From positions 124,001-188,000 of the forward strand of contig JAGGAB010000007.1 in NCBI GenBank assembly GCA_017889705.1: DNA of 64,000 nucleotides. The letters run 5' to 3'. A model generated the notes under the pieces. The model was not told the DNA's origin and did no database searches. It saw nothing but the letters and a program-made list of their open reading frames with translations. Positions 56,288 through 64,000 of the stretch are shown in pieces (position 1 is the stretch's first letter; every line of letters starts with the position of its first letter). This DNA is from Bacillota bacterium (GTDB lineage Bacteria; Bacillota; Negativicutes; Sporomusales; Sporomusaceae). The position numbers and the translations under genes were made by a program.

Positions 56288-57165
56288 TCAGTGAGATACT
56301 GCCAGAAGGACTCAAGGCAGGACGGGTATAACGGCTGACGGCTAACCGCGTAGAATTGGCGGGTGATGGGTGGGCAAGGCAGGGGCAGCGAGATGAGCTG
56401 CCCGGATTTTAACTCATTGGTAACTGCCCAAGCTGAGATAAAGCCAACACCGATTTTACTTAGAATCGCTGATTTTACAGCCTGATTGCTACCGACCTCC
56501 ATGACAATAGTAAGCTGGTCAGGAGTAACATCGATCTGAGCAAGGGCATCTAATGCCGTTCTGGCTGATCCTGAAGAAGTTTTGCGCAAAATGAGCGGTA
56601 AAGTGCGCAGCCAATCCTGGGCAGAGCCGGTTTGGATGTGGGCTTTAAAATCGGGATGGGCAACAAGTAACAGAGTGTCATGCCAAAGCGGCAGACTGGT
56701 GATAGTATCTTCCGGTTTGGTACCAACGATGGCGATAGGAATTTCTCCCTGGGTAAATTTATCTAAGATTGTCTGGCTGTCGCCTGTTACTAAAGACAGT
56801 GTCAGACCAGGATGCTCGTTAAGGAAATTAGCCATAAGTGTTGGTAGAATATAATCGGCGGGAATGGTGCTGGCACCTAACAGCAGTTGGCCGGCGGAAC
56901 CTTTGATCATAGCTTGAATTTCCTGGTGAGTGCCGGCGATTAAGGTATTGATTGTCCGGGTGGTTTTATAGAGCTTGTCTCCATAAACAGTTAAGGATAC
57001 ACCTTTGGATGTCCGGGTAAAGAGCGGGCATCCAAAATTTTTTTCCAGGTTGTCAATATGAAAAGACACTGTGGGCTGGGTAAGCTCAAGTTTTTTTGCG
57101 GCACTAGAAAAACTGCCTTCCTCGGCAACATTTAAAAACACGGTTAACGACTGAATATAAGACAT
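56257..57165 (-). CDS. LysR-family transcriptional regulator
   Basis: A 302-residue LysR regulator. The winged helix-turn-helix is at 1-60 (LTVFLNVAEEGSFSSAAKKLELTQPTVSFHIDNLEKNFGCPLFTRTSKGVSLT) and the periplasmic-binding-like effector domain follows. The track opens at 57213, but ATG 57165 behind GGGGTGA gives MSYIQSLTVFLNVAE, the usual start. It is divergent from the YedE-type gene, with inverted repeats between, so it likely controls that selenium/sulfur cluster. Its 3' end overlaps the GGDEF gene by 31 bp. Sequence resembles the CysL type, but the effector is unknown. Confidence 0.9.
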   Translation of the reverse strand: MSYIQSLTVFLNVAEEGSFSSAAKKLELTQPTVSFHIDNLEKNFGCPLFTRTSKGVSLTVYGDKLYKTTRTINTLIAGTHQEIQAMIKGSAGQLLLGASTIPADYILPTLMANFLNEHPGLTLSLVTGDSQTILDKFTQGEIPIAIVGTKPEDTITSLPLWHDTLLLVAHPDFKAHIQTGSAQDWLRTLPLILRKTSSGSARTALDALAQIDVTPDQLTIVMEVGSNQAVKSAILSKIGVGFISAWAVTNELKSGQLISLPLPCPPITRQFYAVSRQPLYPSCLESFWQYLTDQSNAPAAFT

Positions 57166-57211
57166 ATAGTCACCCCGATCATTTATCATAATAACTGCAG
57201 TTAAATAACGC

Positions 57212-57281
57212 ATAGATATATTCTATGAATAATTCGCAAAGTAAGGTAAAATTTCCTTTTTCATTCCTAAGCAGCAGGAAT
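57212..57281. promoter_or_regulatory. LysR-type operator candidates in the LysR-YedE intergenic region
   Basis: Two inverted repeats: CATAGA-tatat-TCTATG at 57212-57228 and ATTCCT-N7-AGGAAT at 57263-57281. The second contains the T-N11-A spacing of LysR boxes. Downstream to 57341 the sequence is AT-rich and should hold the yedE promoter. Confidence 0.5.
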
Positions 57282-57341
57282 ATTGCTACGCATATATAAT
57301 ATTTATTTATGATATAAAAATATTTTCTATGAGGTGATTAG

Positions 57342-58412
57342 GTGAATTGGTTGATTATTGCCACAGGTTTGGTATTTGGCCTGGGCGCAGTACTATTAGT
57401 CAAGTTTGGTAATCCTGGCAACTATGGCTTTTGTGCTGCCTGTCAACTGCGGGATATTGCCGGCGCACTGGGAATTCACAGTGTACCAAATTTGCAGTAT
57501 GCCCGCCCGGAAATTATCGGATTTATTTTAGGTTCTTTTGGTTTAGCGAGGTTTAGCGGTGAATTTAGGCCGCGCGGCGGTTCCAATCCGGCTTTGCGCT
57601 TTGTATTGGGTATGGCCATGATGATTGGGGCGCTTGTATTCTTAGGGTGTCCGCTGCGGGGAATCCTGCGGGTTGCCGGGGGTGACCTTAATGGCTTGAC
57701 AGGATTGGCAGGCTTTATTGCTGGTATCGGTGCCGGGGTGGTCTTCTTAAAACGCGGCTTCAATCTGGGACGGGCGCATACTTATACCGGTAGTGTTCAG
57801 AGCACCGGTTATCTGGCGGCGGCAGCGGCATTGGTATTGTTGGTGGCTGTAGGTATGGGCGCAGGTATTTTAAATGTTAGCACAAAACCCCCCGGATCAT
57901 TACATGCGCCGATTATTATTAGTCTCATTGCCGGCCTGGCCGCAGGGGCATTGGCCGGACGTACCCGCATGTGTCTGAGCGGTGGTTTCCGCGATTTTAT
58001 GCTTGTTGGGGATACCGGTTTGCTTAAAATCTATGGCATTATGTTTTTAGCGGCACTTGCCGGTAATCTTTATTTTGGCTTTTTCAAATTAGGGTTTGCC
58101 AATCAACCGCTGTCACATACTATGCATCTCTGGAATTTCCTTGGACTATTTCTAACAGGTCTTGCCGCAACGTTAGCAGGTGGCTGTCCACTGCGCCAGC
58201 TGATTATGGCCGGTGAAGGCAATACTGATGCTATGTTTTGCGTACTCGGTATGCTGGCCGGTGCCGGTGTTGCTCACAATCTTAATGCTGCCGGTTCGGC
58301 TGCCGGTGTCGGCATCAACGGACAAATTGCCGTAGTGGCGGGAATTGTCATTGTTGGCGTGCTAGGCTTAGTCTGCCGGGAAAAACTTGTGCCGGTAAGT
58401 AAAGGAGTTTGA
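57342..58412 (+). CDS. yedE: YedE/FdhT-type selenium metabolism membrane protein
   Basis: A 356-residue integral membrane protein with about ten hydrophobic segments, a tandem YeeE/YedE (sulf-transport) fold. The family features are visible: GNPGNYGFCAACQLRDIAGALGIH near the N-terminus, FLGCPLRGILRVAGGDLNGLTG in the first half, RTRMCLSGGFRDFMLVGDTGLLK and GGCPLRQLIMAGEGNTDAM in the second. Conserved Cys residues in the two GCP motifs are thought to handle sulfur or selenium species in this superfamily. TusA-like and DUF3343 genes follow. GTG 57342 lies behind GAGGTGA. Assignment to selenium rather than thiosulfate is by neighbours and my memory of the family. Confidence 0.85.
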   Translation: MNWLIIATGLVFGLGAVLLVKFGNPGNYGFCAACQLRDIAGALGIHSVPNLQYARPEIIGFILGSFGLARFSGEFRPRGGSNPALRFVLGMAMMIGALVFLGCPLRGILRVAGGDLNGLTGLAGFIAGIGAGVVFLKRGFNLGRAHTYTGSVQSTGYLAAAAALVLLVAVGMGAGILNVSTKPPGSLHAPIIISLIAGLAAGALAGRTRMCLSGGFRDFMLVGDTGLLKIYGIMFLAALAGNLYFGFFKLGFANQPLSHTMHLWNFLGLFLTGLAATLAGGCPLRQLIMAGEGNTDAMFCVLGMLAGAGVAHNLNAAGSAAGVGINGQIAVVAGIVIVGVLGLVCREKLVPVSKGV

Positions 58413-58418
58413 TAAGTT

Positions 58419-58625
58419 ATGGCGAATGTTCTCGACTTGAGAGGATTAAGTTGTCCGATACCGCTTATTAAAACCAAAGATGCCTTAAGCGGCGCCGAGA
58501 CGGTTCAGGTAGTTGTTGATGAGCCGTCAGCCAAAGAAAATATTATTAAATTTGCCAAGTCTCAGAAGTTCCGAGTTGAATATGTCGAAGCAGACGGAGA
58601 ATATACTATTACTATCGCAAAATAA
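58419..58625 (+). CDS. TusA/SirA-like sulfurtransferase
   Basis: A 68-residue TusA-fold protein. The sulfur- or selenium-carrying Cys12 is in the signature LDLRGLSCPIPLIKTKDAL (CPxP). A C-terminal half (VQVVVDEPSAKENIIKFAKSQKFRVEYVEADGEYTITIAK) completes the fold. Located 6 bases after the YedE-type gene; it corresponds to the TusA half of YedF. It likely passes sulfur or selenium taken in by the transporter. Confidence 0.9.
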   Translation: MANVLDLRGLSCPIPLIKTKDALSGAETVQVVVDEPSAKENIIKFAKSQKFRVEYVEADGEYTITIAK

Positions 58626-58666
58626 GGAAGTCAGGAACTAGGCTGTAGCAAGAAAGGGTCAGGTCT

Positions 58667-58900
58667 ATGAATTGTGTTATTACTTTTCCCTCGGTTTACC
58701 ATGCTTTTCGGGCCAAAAAATTGTTAAAGGAACAAGGTATTCTGGCTGAGCTCATACCTGTACCGCGTGAATTAAGCGCTTCCTGCGAGGGGCTGGCCGC
58801 CCAGGTTGGTGAGCAGGATGTTGACAAGGCTGTCGAAGTACTGGGAGCTAAGGGCATAGTAATGCTGCAAAAAGGTGTAAAGTTAATGAAAACATATTGA
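58667..58900 (+). CDS. DUF3343 protein, putative Se/S carrier-like
   Basis: A 77-residue protein matching DUF3343: CVITFPSVYHAFRAKKLLKEQGILAELIPVPRELSASCEGLAAQV. Family members near YedE/TusA-like genes are regarded as putative sulfur or selenium carriers. Cys residues at positions 3 and about 41 (SASCEGL) could be the carrier site. It follows the TusA-like gene by 41 bases and is closed by a terminator, so LysR-controlled yedE-tusA-DUF3343 forms one module. Confidence 0.86.
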   Translation: MNCVITFPSVYHAFRAKKLLKEQGILAELIPVPRELSASCEGLAAQVGEQDVDKAVEVLGAKGIVMLQKGVKLMKTY

Positions 58901-58916
58901 AAATAGGATTATATTA

Positions 58917-58945
58917 CGAACCTGCTGCAGCAGGTTTGTTTTTTT
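58917..58945 (+). terminator. Terminator after the DUF3343 gene
   Basis: CGAACCTGC-tgca-GCAGGTTTG followed by TTTTTTT. The core AACCTGCTGCAGCAGGTT is an 18-bp palindrome. Confidence 0.9.
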
Positions 58946-59020
58946 CGGCTAGACGACAGGAAAAGGCAAAGATATGGAGAAAATATTTATGTTCAGCCTA
59001 TCTAATAAACGGAGGAAAGT

Positions 59021-61249
59021 ATGAAAAACATTTTTGACCGTCTGAACCCAGCGCAGCACGAAGCTGTCGCTCACATAAACGGGCCGCTGTTAATTATGGC
59101 CGGAGCCGGCTCAGGCAAAACCAAAGTATTGACAAGCCGGATTGCCAACCTGCTGGCGCAGGGTGTGGCGCCGTATAATATTCTGGCCATTACCTTTACC
59201 AACAAAGCCGCTGCAGAAATGAAAGAGCGGGTGGCCGGAATTGTCGGGCATGTTGCTAAAGATATCTGGCTAAGCACTTTTCACGCCTTCTGTGCCAAAT
59301 TTCTGCGGATGGAGATTGAAAATCTGGGTGGCTATAACCGGAATTTTGTTATCTATGATTCCAGTGATTCACAGTCGGTGATTAAAAGTTGCCTGAAAGA
59401 ACTTAATTTGGATGAAAAGCAATTTACGCCTAATGGCGTGCAATCAACCATTTCCAACGCTAAAAATGGCCTACAGGATGTGAGGGAGTTTACCACTCAG
59501 GCCGACAACTTCTACAACCTCCGGGTAGCCGAAGTATACAAGTTATATCAAAACAAGCTTAAGGCCAATAACGCCCTTGATTTTGATGACCTGTTGATGC
59601 TGGCTGTGGAATTACTGGAATATAATCCCACAGTCCGGGAAAAATATCAGGATAAGTTTCATTATATTTTGATTGACGAATATCAGGATACCAACAGAGC
59701 CCAATATCTGCTGGCGCGGACACTGGCGGCCAAATACCGCAATATCTGCGTTGTTGGTGATGTCGATCAGAGTATCTATGCCTGGAGGGGCGCAGATATC
59801 AAAAATATCATGGATTTTGAAAGCGATTACCCTGAAGCTAAGGTGATAAAACTTGAGCAAAATTACCGTTCCACCCAAAATATTTTGAATGCCGCTAATG
59901 CCGTCATCGAAAATAACGGCAATCGTAAGCCTAAGTCACTGTGGACCGAGAACCAGGCCGGGGAAACCATAACCCACTACCTGGCTGTTGACGAGCGCGA
60001 CGAGGCCCGGTACATTGCCGATAATATTATTAAGCTTAATACGGTCTACCGTACACCTTACAGAGATATTGCCCTCCTTTACCGTACCAATGCGCAGTCG
60101 CGGGTGCTGGAGGAAGCTTTGCGCAATGCCGCAATTCCTTACACCATGGTGGGAGGCCTGCGGTTTTATGATCGCAAAGAGATAAAAGATATCATGGCCT
60201 ATATCAAGGTTTTATTCAACCCTGCCGATACTATCAGTTTGCTGCGCATTATCAATGTGCCGCGCAGGGGCATTGGCGATACTACCATTGGGCGTCTTAC
60301 CGAATATGCTGCTCAAAATGGTGTTTCCTTATTTGATGCTGTGTCCAATCCTGACTTAGTGCCTAGTTTAACAGCTCGTGCCAAACACCAGTTGGAAAGC
60401 CTGGCTGAGCTTATTTTTAACCTGATGTCCTGCCAGAATACACTGCCGGTTGCTGAACTTGTCGATAAAGTAATGCGTGATTCAGGATATCTATTAGAAC
60501 TCGAAAGTGACACTGACCCACTGGCACCAAACCGCATTGAAAACCTCAAAGAACTTGTCAGTGATGCCAAGAAGTTTGCAGAAACCGAAGAGGAGAATAC
60601 ACTGGAAAACTTCCTAAGCCATGTATCGCTCTTAACTGACAGCGACAAGAACGAGGAAGACGACGACCAGGTTACGGTCATGACCTTGCACTCGGCTAAG
60701 GGGTTAGAATTCCCCATGGTATTTCTGGCCGGTCTGGAAGAAGGTATTTTCCCGCATGTACGGACACTTATGGATGAACGGGAAATCGAAGAAGAGCGCC
60801 GCCTCTGTTATGTCGGTATTACCAGAGCCAAGCGCAAGCTCTATATATCCAATGCCCGCCAGCGTATGATTTACGGCAATATTGTCAGCTATTCACCATC
60901 TCGGTTTTTGGATGAAATTCCGTCTGATCTTATTGAGAGCTATGCACCGGCGCGGCCAAGTTTTGCACCGCCTGTGTCGCCGGTGTCACCTTTCAGGCCG
61001 GCTGCTACCATGCCGCCCAGAATGGCGCCAAAGCCTGAGCTTACCATACTTAAAGATATTGTGCAAAATCCGGCTAAACCGAAAAACCTCGAATGGAAAG
61101 CCGGCGATAAGGCTTATCACGCCAAATGGGGTACAGGCACAGTTGTCGCAGTAAACGGAACCGGCAACAATATGCAGCTTACCATTGCCTTTCCTAATGA
61201 AGGCATCAAAAAACTGCTGGCACAAATGGCGCCGATTAGCAGAGTATAA
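59021..61249 (+). CDS. pcrA: DNA helicase PcrA/UvrD
   Basis: A 742-residue superfamily 1A 3'-5' helicase for repair and replication restart. Motif I AGAGSGKTKVLTSRI (about 25-39), motif Ia ILAITFTNKAAAEMKERV, motif II ILIDEYQDTN, motif III VVGDVDQSIYAWRGAD and motif IV EQNYRSTQNIL are present. Motif V VMTLHSAKGLEFPMVFLAGLEEGIFPH and motif VI EEERRLCYVGITRAKRKLY follow. The C-terminus ends in a Tudor-like segment binding RNA polymerase in PcrA (WKAGDKAYHAKWGTGTVVAV). AACGGAGGAAAG precedes the ATG. ligA follows after 24 bases, the usual Firmicute order. Confidence 0.96.
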   Translation: MKNIFDRLNPAQHEAVAHINGPLLIMAGAGSGKTKVLTSRIANLLAQGVAPYNILAITFTNKAAAEMKERVAGIVGHVAKDIWLSTFHAFCAKFLRMEIENLGGYNRNFVIYDSSDSQSVIKSCLKELNLDEKQFTPNGVQSTISNAKNGLQDVREFTTQADNFYNLRVAEVYKLYQNKLKANNALDFDDLLMLAVELLEYNPTVREKYQDKFHYILIDEYQDTNRAQYLLARTLAAKYRNICVVGDVDQSIYAWRGADIKNIMDFESDYPEAKVIKLEQNYRSTQNILNAANAVIENNGNRKPKSLWTENQAGETITHYLAVDERDEARYIADNIIKLNTVYRTPYRDIALLYRTNAQSRVLEEALRNAAIPYTMVGGLRFYDRKEIKDIMAYIKVLFNPADTISLLRIINVPRRGIGDTTIGRLTEYAAQNGVSLFDAVSNPDLVPSLTARAKHQLESLAELIFNLMSCQNTLPVAELVDKVMRDSGYLLELESDTDPLAPNRIENLKELVSDAKKFAETEEENTLENFLSHVSLLTDSDKNEEDDDQVTVMTLHSAKGLEFPMVFLAGLEEGIFPHVRTLMDEREIEEERRLCYVGITRAKRKLYISNARQRMIYGNIVSYSPSRFLDEIPSDLIESYAPARPSFAPPVSPVSPFRPAATMPPRMAPKPELTILKDIVQNPAKPKNLEWKAGDKAYHAKWGTGTVVAVNGTGNNMQLTIAFPNEGIKKLLAQMAPISRV

Positions 61250-61273
61250 CAAAATTCTTGCGGGGGTTATGAC

Positions 61274-63316
61274 ATGAACAGCGCAATACCGGAAAATAGT
61301 ACGGCCGCTGCCCAGGAAATTCATACAGGAAAAACGTTTGAGCGGTATAAAGAATTAGTTGTCTTGGTGAATAAATATAATACGCAGTATCACGAGGGCA
61401 ATGCATCCGATATTTCGGACTATGAATTCGATATGCTTAATAAAGAACTTAGAGAGCTTGAAGCCGAGCATCCTGAGTGGGTTAATCCTGAAACCCCTAC
61501 CCAAAAGGTTGGTGGTAAGGTAAAGCGCGAAGTAGGAATGACCGTTACTCACAGAGTGCCGATGCTTTCTATTCAGGATGTATTTACTCAAGAAGAAGTT
61601 GTTGAATGGGTAAGAAAAGTTAAAAGTGTACATCCAGATGCCTTGTTTTCAGTTGAACATAAGGTCGATGGATTATCCATGACACTTCGTTATGAGAATG
61701 GGAAATTGATGCTTGCCGAGACCCGTGGAGATGGTTTTGTCGGGGAAGATGTTACTTTGAACTCGACTGTTATACCAGATATTTTGCAGGAAATTGATGT
61801 TCAAGACTATCTTGAACTCAGAGGCGAAGTTTATATGAGTCGCGCTGATTTTGAGAAATACAACGAAGAGCAAGAGGAACTTGGCAAAAAACTGGCGGCT
61901 AATCCTAGAAACCTTGCGGCAGGTTCTTTGAGACAATTAGATCCCGAAGTTACTAAAAGACGTAGATTGAAGATGTTTGTATTTAACGTACAAGATGGAC
62001 CAGATGAGTTTATGAATAATCATACAAAAGGCTTAGCTAGATTGGCTTCGTTAGGCGTACATGTTGTACATCACAAACTTTGCGCTACAGAAGAGGAAGT
62101 TATCGAGGAAATCGATAAGATTGGAAATTCCAGGGGCGATTATGAATACGACATTGATGGAGCTGTGGTAAAAGTCGAACAGACGACTTATCGAGCAGAG
62201 TTTACCGCAGGCAGCAAATACTCAGCAGGACATATTGCGTATAAGTATCCTCCGGAAGAAAAAGAGACTGAGCTTATCGATGTAGAATTAGCTGTTGGGC
62301 GTACTGGCAAGATTACCGTTACAGGCATCTTAAAACCTATTAGGCTTTGTGGGACTACCGTACAGCGAGTAACACTTCACAATCAGGATTTTATCAATGA
62401 AAAACAGGTTGGAATAGGCGGAACTTATTTAATTTATAAATCAGGAGAAATTATCCCTGCTTTAAAAGAAATGGTTAAGCCGCCACAGACAGTTTATAAG
62501 ATTCCTGATGTTTGCCCTGTCTGCAGTCAGCCGACAGTTAGAGAAGAAGGCATGGTTGCTATTAAGTGCGTAAATCCGCTTTGCCCTGCTACTCTGGTAC
62601 GTTCTATCTCGTTTTTTACAAGCAGGGATGCTATGGATATCAAAGCACTAGGAGAAACGTATATCCAGACGTTAGTGGATAATGGCTATCTTCACAGCTA
62701 CGCTGATATTTATCACTTAAAGGATTATCGAGACGAGCTTATCGAAAAAGGACTTATCGGTAAAGAAAAAAACACGGATAAGATTCTCCAAGCTATTGAA
62801 AAATCCAAGGAAAATGACCCAGCGAAGCTGCTTACTGGGTTAGGTATCAATAATGTCGGCAAATCTACGGCAAAGGCGATTATGCGGCACTATTCCAGCA
62901 TCTTTGCTTTGGCAGAAGCAATGGTTGAAGACCTGACAGGTATTCCAGATGTGGGTGAAATTACGGCAAAATCTATTGTAGATTTCTTTTCAGATCCTAC
63001 AGATAAAGCGGTTATTGATGATTTAATTAAATCTGGGGTAAACATAAAAGTGCGTACAGAAGCTAGTAATACTTCAAATGCATTGGGCGGGAAAACATTC
63101 TGTATTACAGGAACATTTTCGTCTATGGGGCGAAAAGAAATCGAGGCGCTTATTGAAAAAAACGGCGGCAAAGTATCCTCGTCTGTCAGCAAAAAGACGA
63201 GTTTCGTTGTAGCCGGTGAAGAAGCAGGCAGCAAACTTGACAAAGCCAATGAACTGGGTGTCGCGGTCTTAACAGAAGAAGAGTTTCTGGCGCTGGTACA
63301 AAAGCCTGAGGCATGA
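61274..63316 (+). CDS. ligA: NAD-dependent DNA ligase, divergent form
   Basis: Seals nicks using NAD. 680 residues with all domains: Ia region, adenylation domain with catalytic K130 in EHKVDGLSMTLRYENG and TRGDGFVGEDVT, and ANPRNLAAGSLRQLDP. The OB fold, a four-Cys zinc finger (CPVCSQ ... CVNPLCPA), helix-hairpin-helix repeats (GINNVGKSTAKAI, GIPDVGEITAKSI) and a C-terminal BRCT domain follow. Several core stretches differ from usual LigA (VTHRVPMLSIQDVFTQEEVVEW; KVDG preceded by EH rather than EP). Its codons are visibly AT-richer, with more AGA/CGA/CGT Arg, than pcrA or gatC. It occupies the normal ligA position. Possible xenologous replacement. Confidence 0.93.
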   Translation: MNSAIPENSTAAAQEIHTGKTFERYKELVVLVNKYNTQYHEGNASDISDYEFDMLNKELRELEAEHPEWVNPETPTQKVGGKVKREVGMTVTHRVPMLSIQDVFTQEEVVEWVRKVKSVHPDALFSVEHKVDGLSMTLRYENGKLMLAETRGDGFVGEDVTLNSTVIPDILQEIDVQDYLELRGEVYMSRADFEKYNEEQEELGKKLAANPRNLAAGSLRQLDPEVTKRRRLKMFVFNVQDGPDEFMNNHTKGLARLASLGVHVVHHKLCATEEEVIEEIDKIGNSRGDYEYDIDGAVVKVEQTTYRAEFTAGSKYSAGHIAYKYPPEEKETELIDVELAVGRTGKITVTGILKPIRLCGTTVQRVTLHNQDFINEKQVGIGGTYLIYKSGEIIPALKEMVKPPQTVYKIPDVCPVCSQPTVREEGMVAIKCVNPLCPATLVRSISFFTSRDAMDIKALGETYIQTLVDNGYLHSYADIYHLKDYRDELIEKGLIGKEKNTDKILQAIEKSKENDPAKLLTGLGINNVGKSTAKAIMRHYSSIFALAEAMVEDLTGIPDVGEITAKSIVDFFSDPTDKAVIDDLIKSGVNIKVRTEASNTSNALGGKTFCITGTFSSMGRKEIEALIEKNGGKVSSSVSKKTSFVVAGEEAGSKLDKANELGVAVLTEEEFLALVQKPEA

Positions 63317-63322
63317 TATAAT
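63314..63322 (+). promoter_or_regulatory. Candidate promoter for gatCA
   Basis: Extended -10 TGATATAAT at 63314-63322, overlapping the ligA stop; -35 region weak. About 50 bases before gatC. Confidence 0.35.
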
Positions 63323-63371
63323 ATCTCTTATTGAAAATATTGGCACACTTTGTTTTTAGGAAGGTGAAACT

Positions 63372-63662
63372 ATGAAAATAACCCGCCAAAATGTTGAAGA
63401 CGTGGCCTTATTGTCACGGCTCGAAATGACGGCCGAGGAATTGGATGCTTATTCCGGGCAGCTTAATGCCATTTTAGAATATGCCGATGTCCTCAATAAA
63501 CTTGATACCAAAGGCATTGAGCCTACAGCGCACGTGCTGCCGCTGAAAAATGTTATGCGTCCTGATGAAGTTAAACCTTCACTGCCGCGGGAGTTGGCTT
63601 TGTCCAATGCGCCTGAGGCTGAGGATGGCTATTTCAAGGTGCCCAAGGTAATGGAAGGCTAA
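63372..63662 (+). CDS. gatC: Asp-tRNA(Asn)/Glu-tRNA(Gln) amidotransferase subunit C
   Basis: The small stabilising subunit of the GatCAB amidotransferase that forms Gln-tRNA(Gln) or Asn-tRNA(Asn). 96 residues, matching the family: KITRQNVEDVALLSRLEMTAEELDAYSGQLNAILEYADVLNKLDTKGIEPTAHVLPLKNVMRPDEVKPSLPRELALSNAPEAEDGYFKVPKVME. GGAAGGTG precedes the ATG, and gatA starts 20 bases after the stop. Confidence 0.95.
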   Translation: MKITRQNVEDVALLSRLEMTAEELDAYSGQLNAILEYADVLNKLDTKGIEPTAHVLPLKNVMRPDEVKPSLPRELALSNAPEAEDGYFKVPKVMEG

Positions 63663-63682
63663 GGATTGGAGGCGTGACTTAA

Positions 63683-64000
63683 GTGGATTTATTTAAACAA
63701 ACCATTCATACTCTGCATGAACGGTTGACAAAGAAAGAAATATCGGCCGTCGAACTGGCAAAGTCCGTATTTACCAGAACAGACGTTGTTGAGTCTAAAA
63801 TACGTTCGTACATAACCGAAACCAGAGAGCAGGCAATGGCTCAGGCCGCTGCCGTTGACGCCAAGCTTGCGAAAGGTGAAAATATTGCACCGCTTGCCGG
63901 CATTCCCGGCGCACTCAAAGATAATATCTGCACCAACGGTGTGAAGACTACCTGCGCATCTAAGATCCTGGCTAACTTTGTGCCGCCTTATAATGCTACC
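63683..64000 (+). CDS. gatA: GatCAB amidotransferase subunit A, partial
   Basis: Amidase subunit of GatCAB, cut by the window end; about 106 codons are present and none of this is in the ORF track. GTG 63683, behind TTGGAGGC, opens VDLFKQTIHTLHERLTKKEISAVELAKSVFTR, and the sequence continues to IAPLAGIPGALKDNICTNGVKTTCASKILANFVPPY. The catalytic Lys of the amidase triad is in ALKDNICT. The Ser-rich signature lies beyond the window. gatB is expected next. Confidence 0.93.
   Translation, partial: MDLFKQTIHTLHERLTKKEISAVELAKSVFTRTDVVESKIRSYITETREQAMAQAAAVDAKLAKGENIAPLAGIPGALKDNICTNGVKTTCASKILANFVPPYNAT

Noticed and set aside
1-64000. CRISPR arrays, transposases, prophage genes, tRNA or rRNA genes
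   Set aside because: None recognised on either strand by eye; no regularly spaced direct repeats longer than a few units other than the MraZ boxes and the repeats near 54749.

Overview
The window reads as a chromosomal segment of a spore-forming, diderm Firmicute, most likely class Negativicutes (Sporomusa/Pelosinus-like). This is inferred from the gene set, not from a marker gene. A Firmicute-type division and cell-wall cluster (mraZ, rsmH, ftsL, a PBP with PASTA domains, DUF881, small basic protein) sits beside an RND efflux pump that normally needs an outer membrane. MurE carries the DNPR motif of meso-diaminopimelate ligases. There is also a small Ser/Ala-rich gene behind a sigma-G/F-like promoter. 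Almost everything is on the plus strand. I saw no tRNA, rRNA, transposase, prophage or CRISPR array.

Layout: 10-1606 shikimate genes aroK-aroB; 1787-6004 an RND efflux pair (adaptor plus inner-membrane pump) behind an operator-like inverted repeat; 6027-6925 two small genes of uncertain role; 7057-9024 larB-larC (nickel-pincer cofactor); 9192-10271 an HD-GYP protein; 10304-11820 queC-folE2 (7-deazaguanine/queuosine precursor); 11914-12207 the Ser/Ala-rich gene on the minus strand; 12338-14124 a YdjC-type deacetylase and an NDP-sugar epimerase.

From about 14195 to 28621 lies one long anaerobic cobalamin operon under a cobalamin riboswitch: cbiD-E-T-F-G-H-J-C-A, cobU, cbiP, cbiB, cobS, pduX, cobD, cobC. 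It runs from the mid-ring methylations to nucleotide-loop assembly. CbiL, a cobaltochelatase, CobT, an adenosyltransferase and cobalt transport are not in the window. The switch's downstream sequence can be drawn as three mutually exclusive helices, the last of which is a terminator that also buries the cbiD ribosome binding site. A candidate 6S RNA with promoter and terminator follows at about 28820-29054.

Next come a cyclophilin, a CoA-binding protein and a CGYC thioredoxin (29146-30366), feoB-feoA (30507-32699), a DUF1858 protein, lgt and a polysaccharide deacetylase. The dcw cluster runs from 34902 to 54689: mraZ, rsmH, ftsL, ftsI, murE, murF, mraY, murD, ftsW, murG, murC, murA, ddl, ftsQ, DUF881, sbp, ftsA, ftsZ. 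It has three 10-bp-phased MraZ boxes upstream and is divided by internal terminators before ftsQ and before ftsA. After ftsZ come an Hpt protein with a receiver-GGDEF protein, a selenium/sulfur module (LysR, YedE-type membrane protein, TusA-like, DUF3343), then pcrA, a divergent AT-richer ligA, gatC and the start of gatA, which runs off the end.

Most interesting points: the riboswitch expression platform, the candidate 6S RNA, the spore-type promoter with a 16-bp palindrome at its start site, a perfect 30-bp palindrome inside lgt, the apparently replaced ligA, the 115-bp cbiG/cbiH overlap, and the selenium-linked cluster. I found no clear wholly new multi-gene system.
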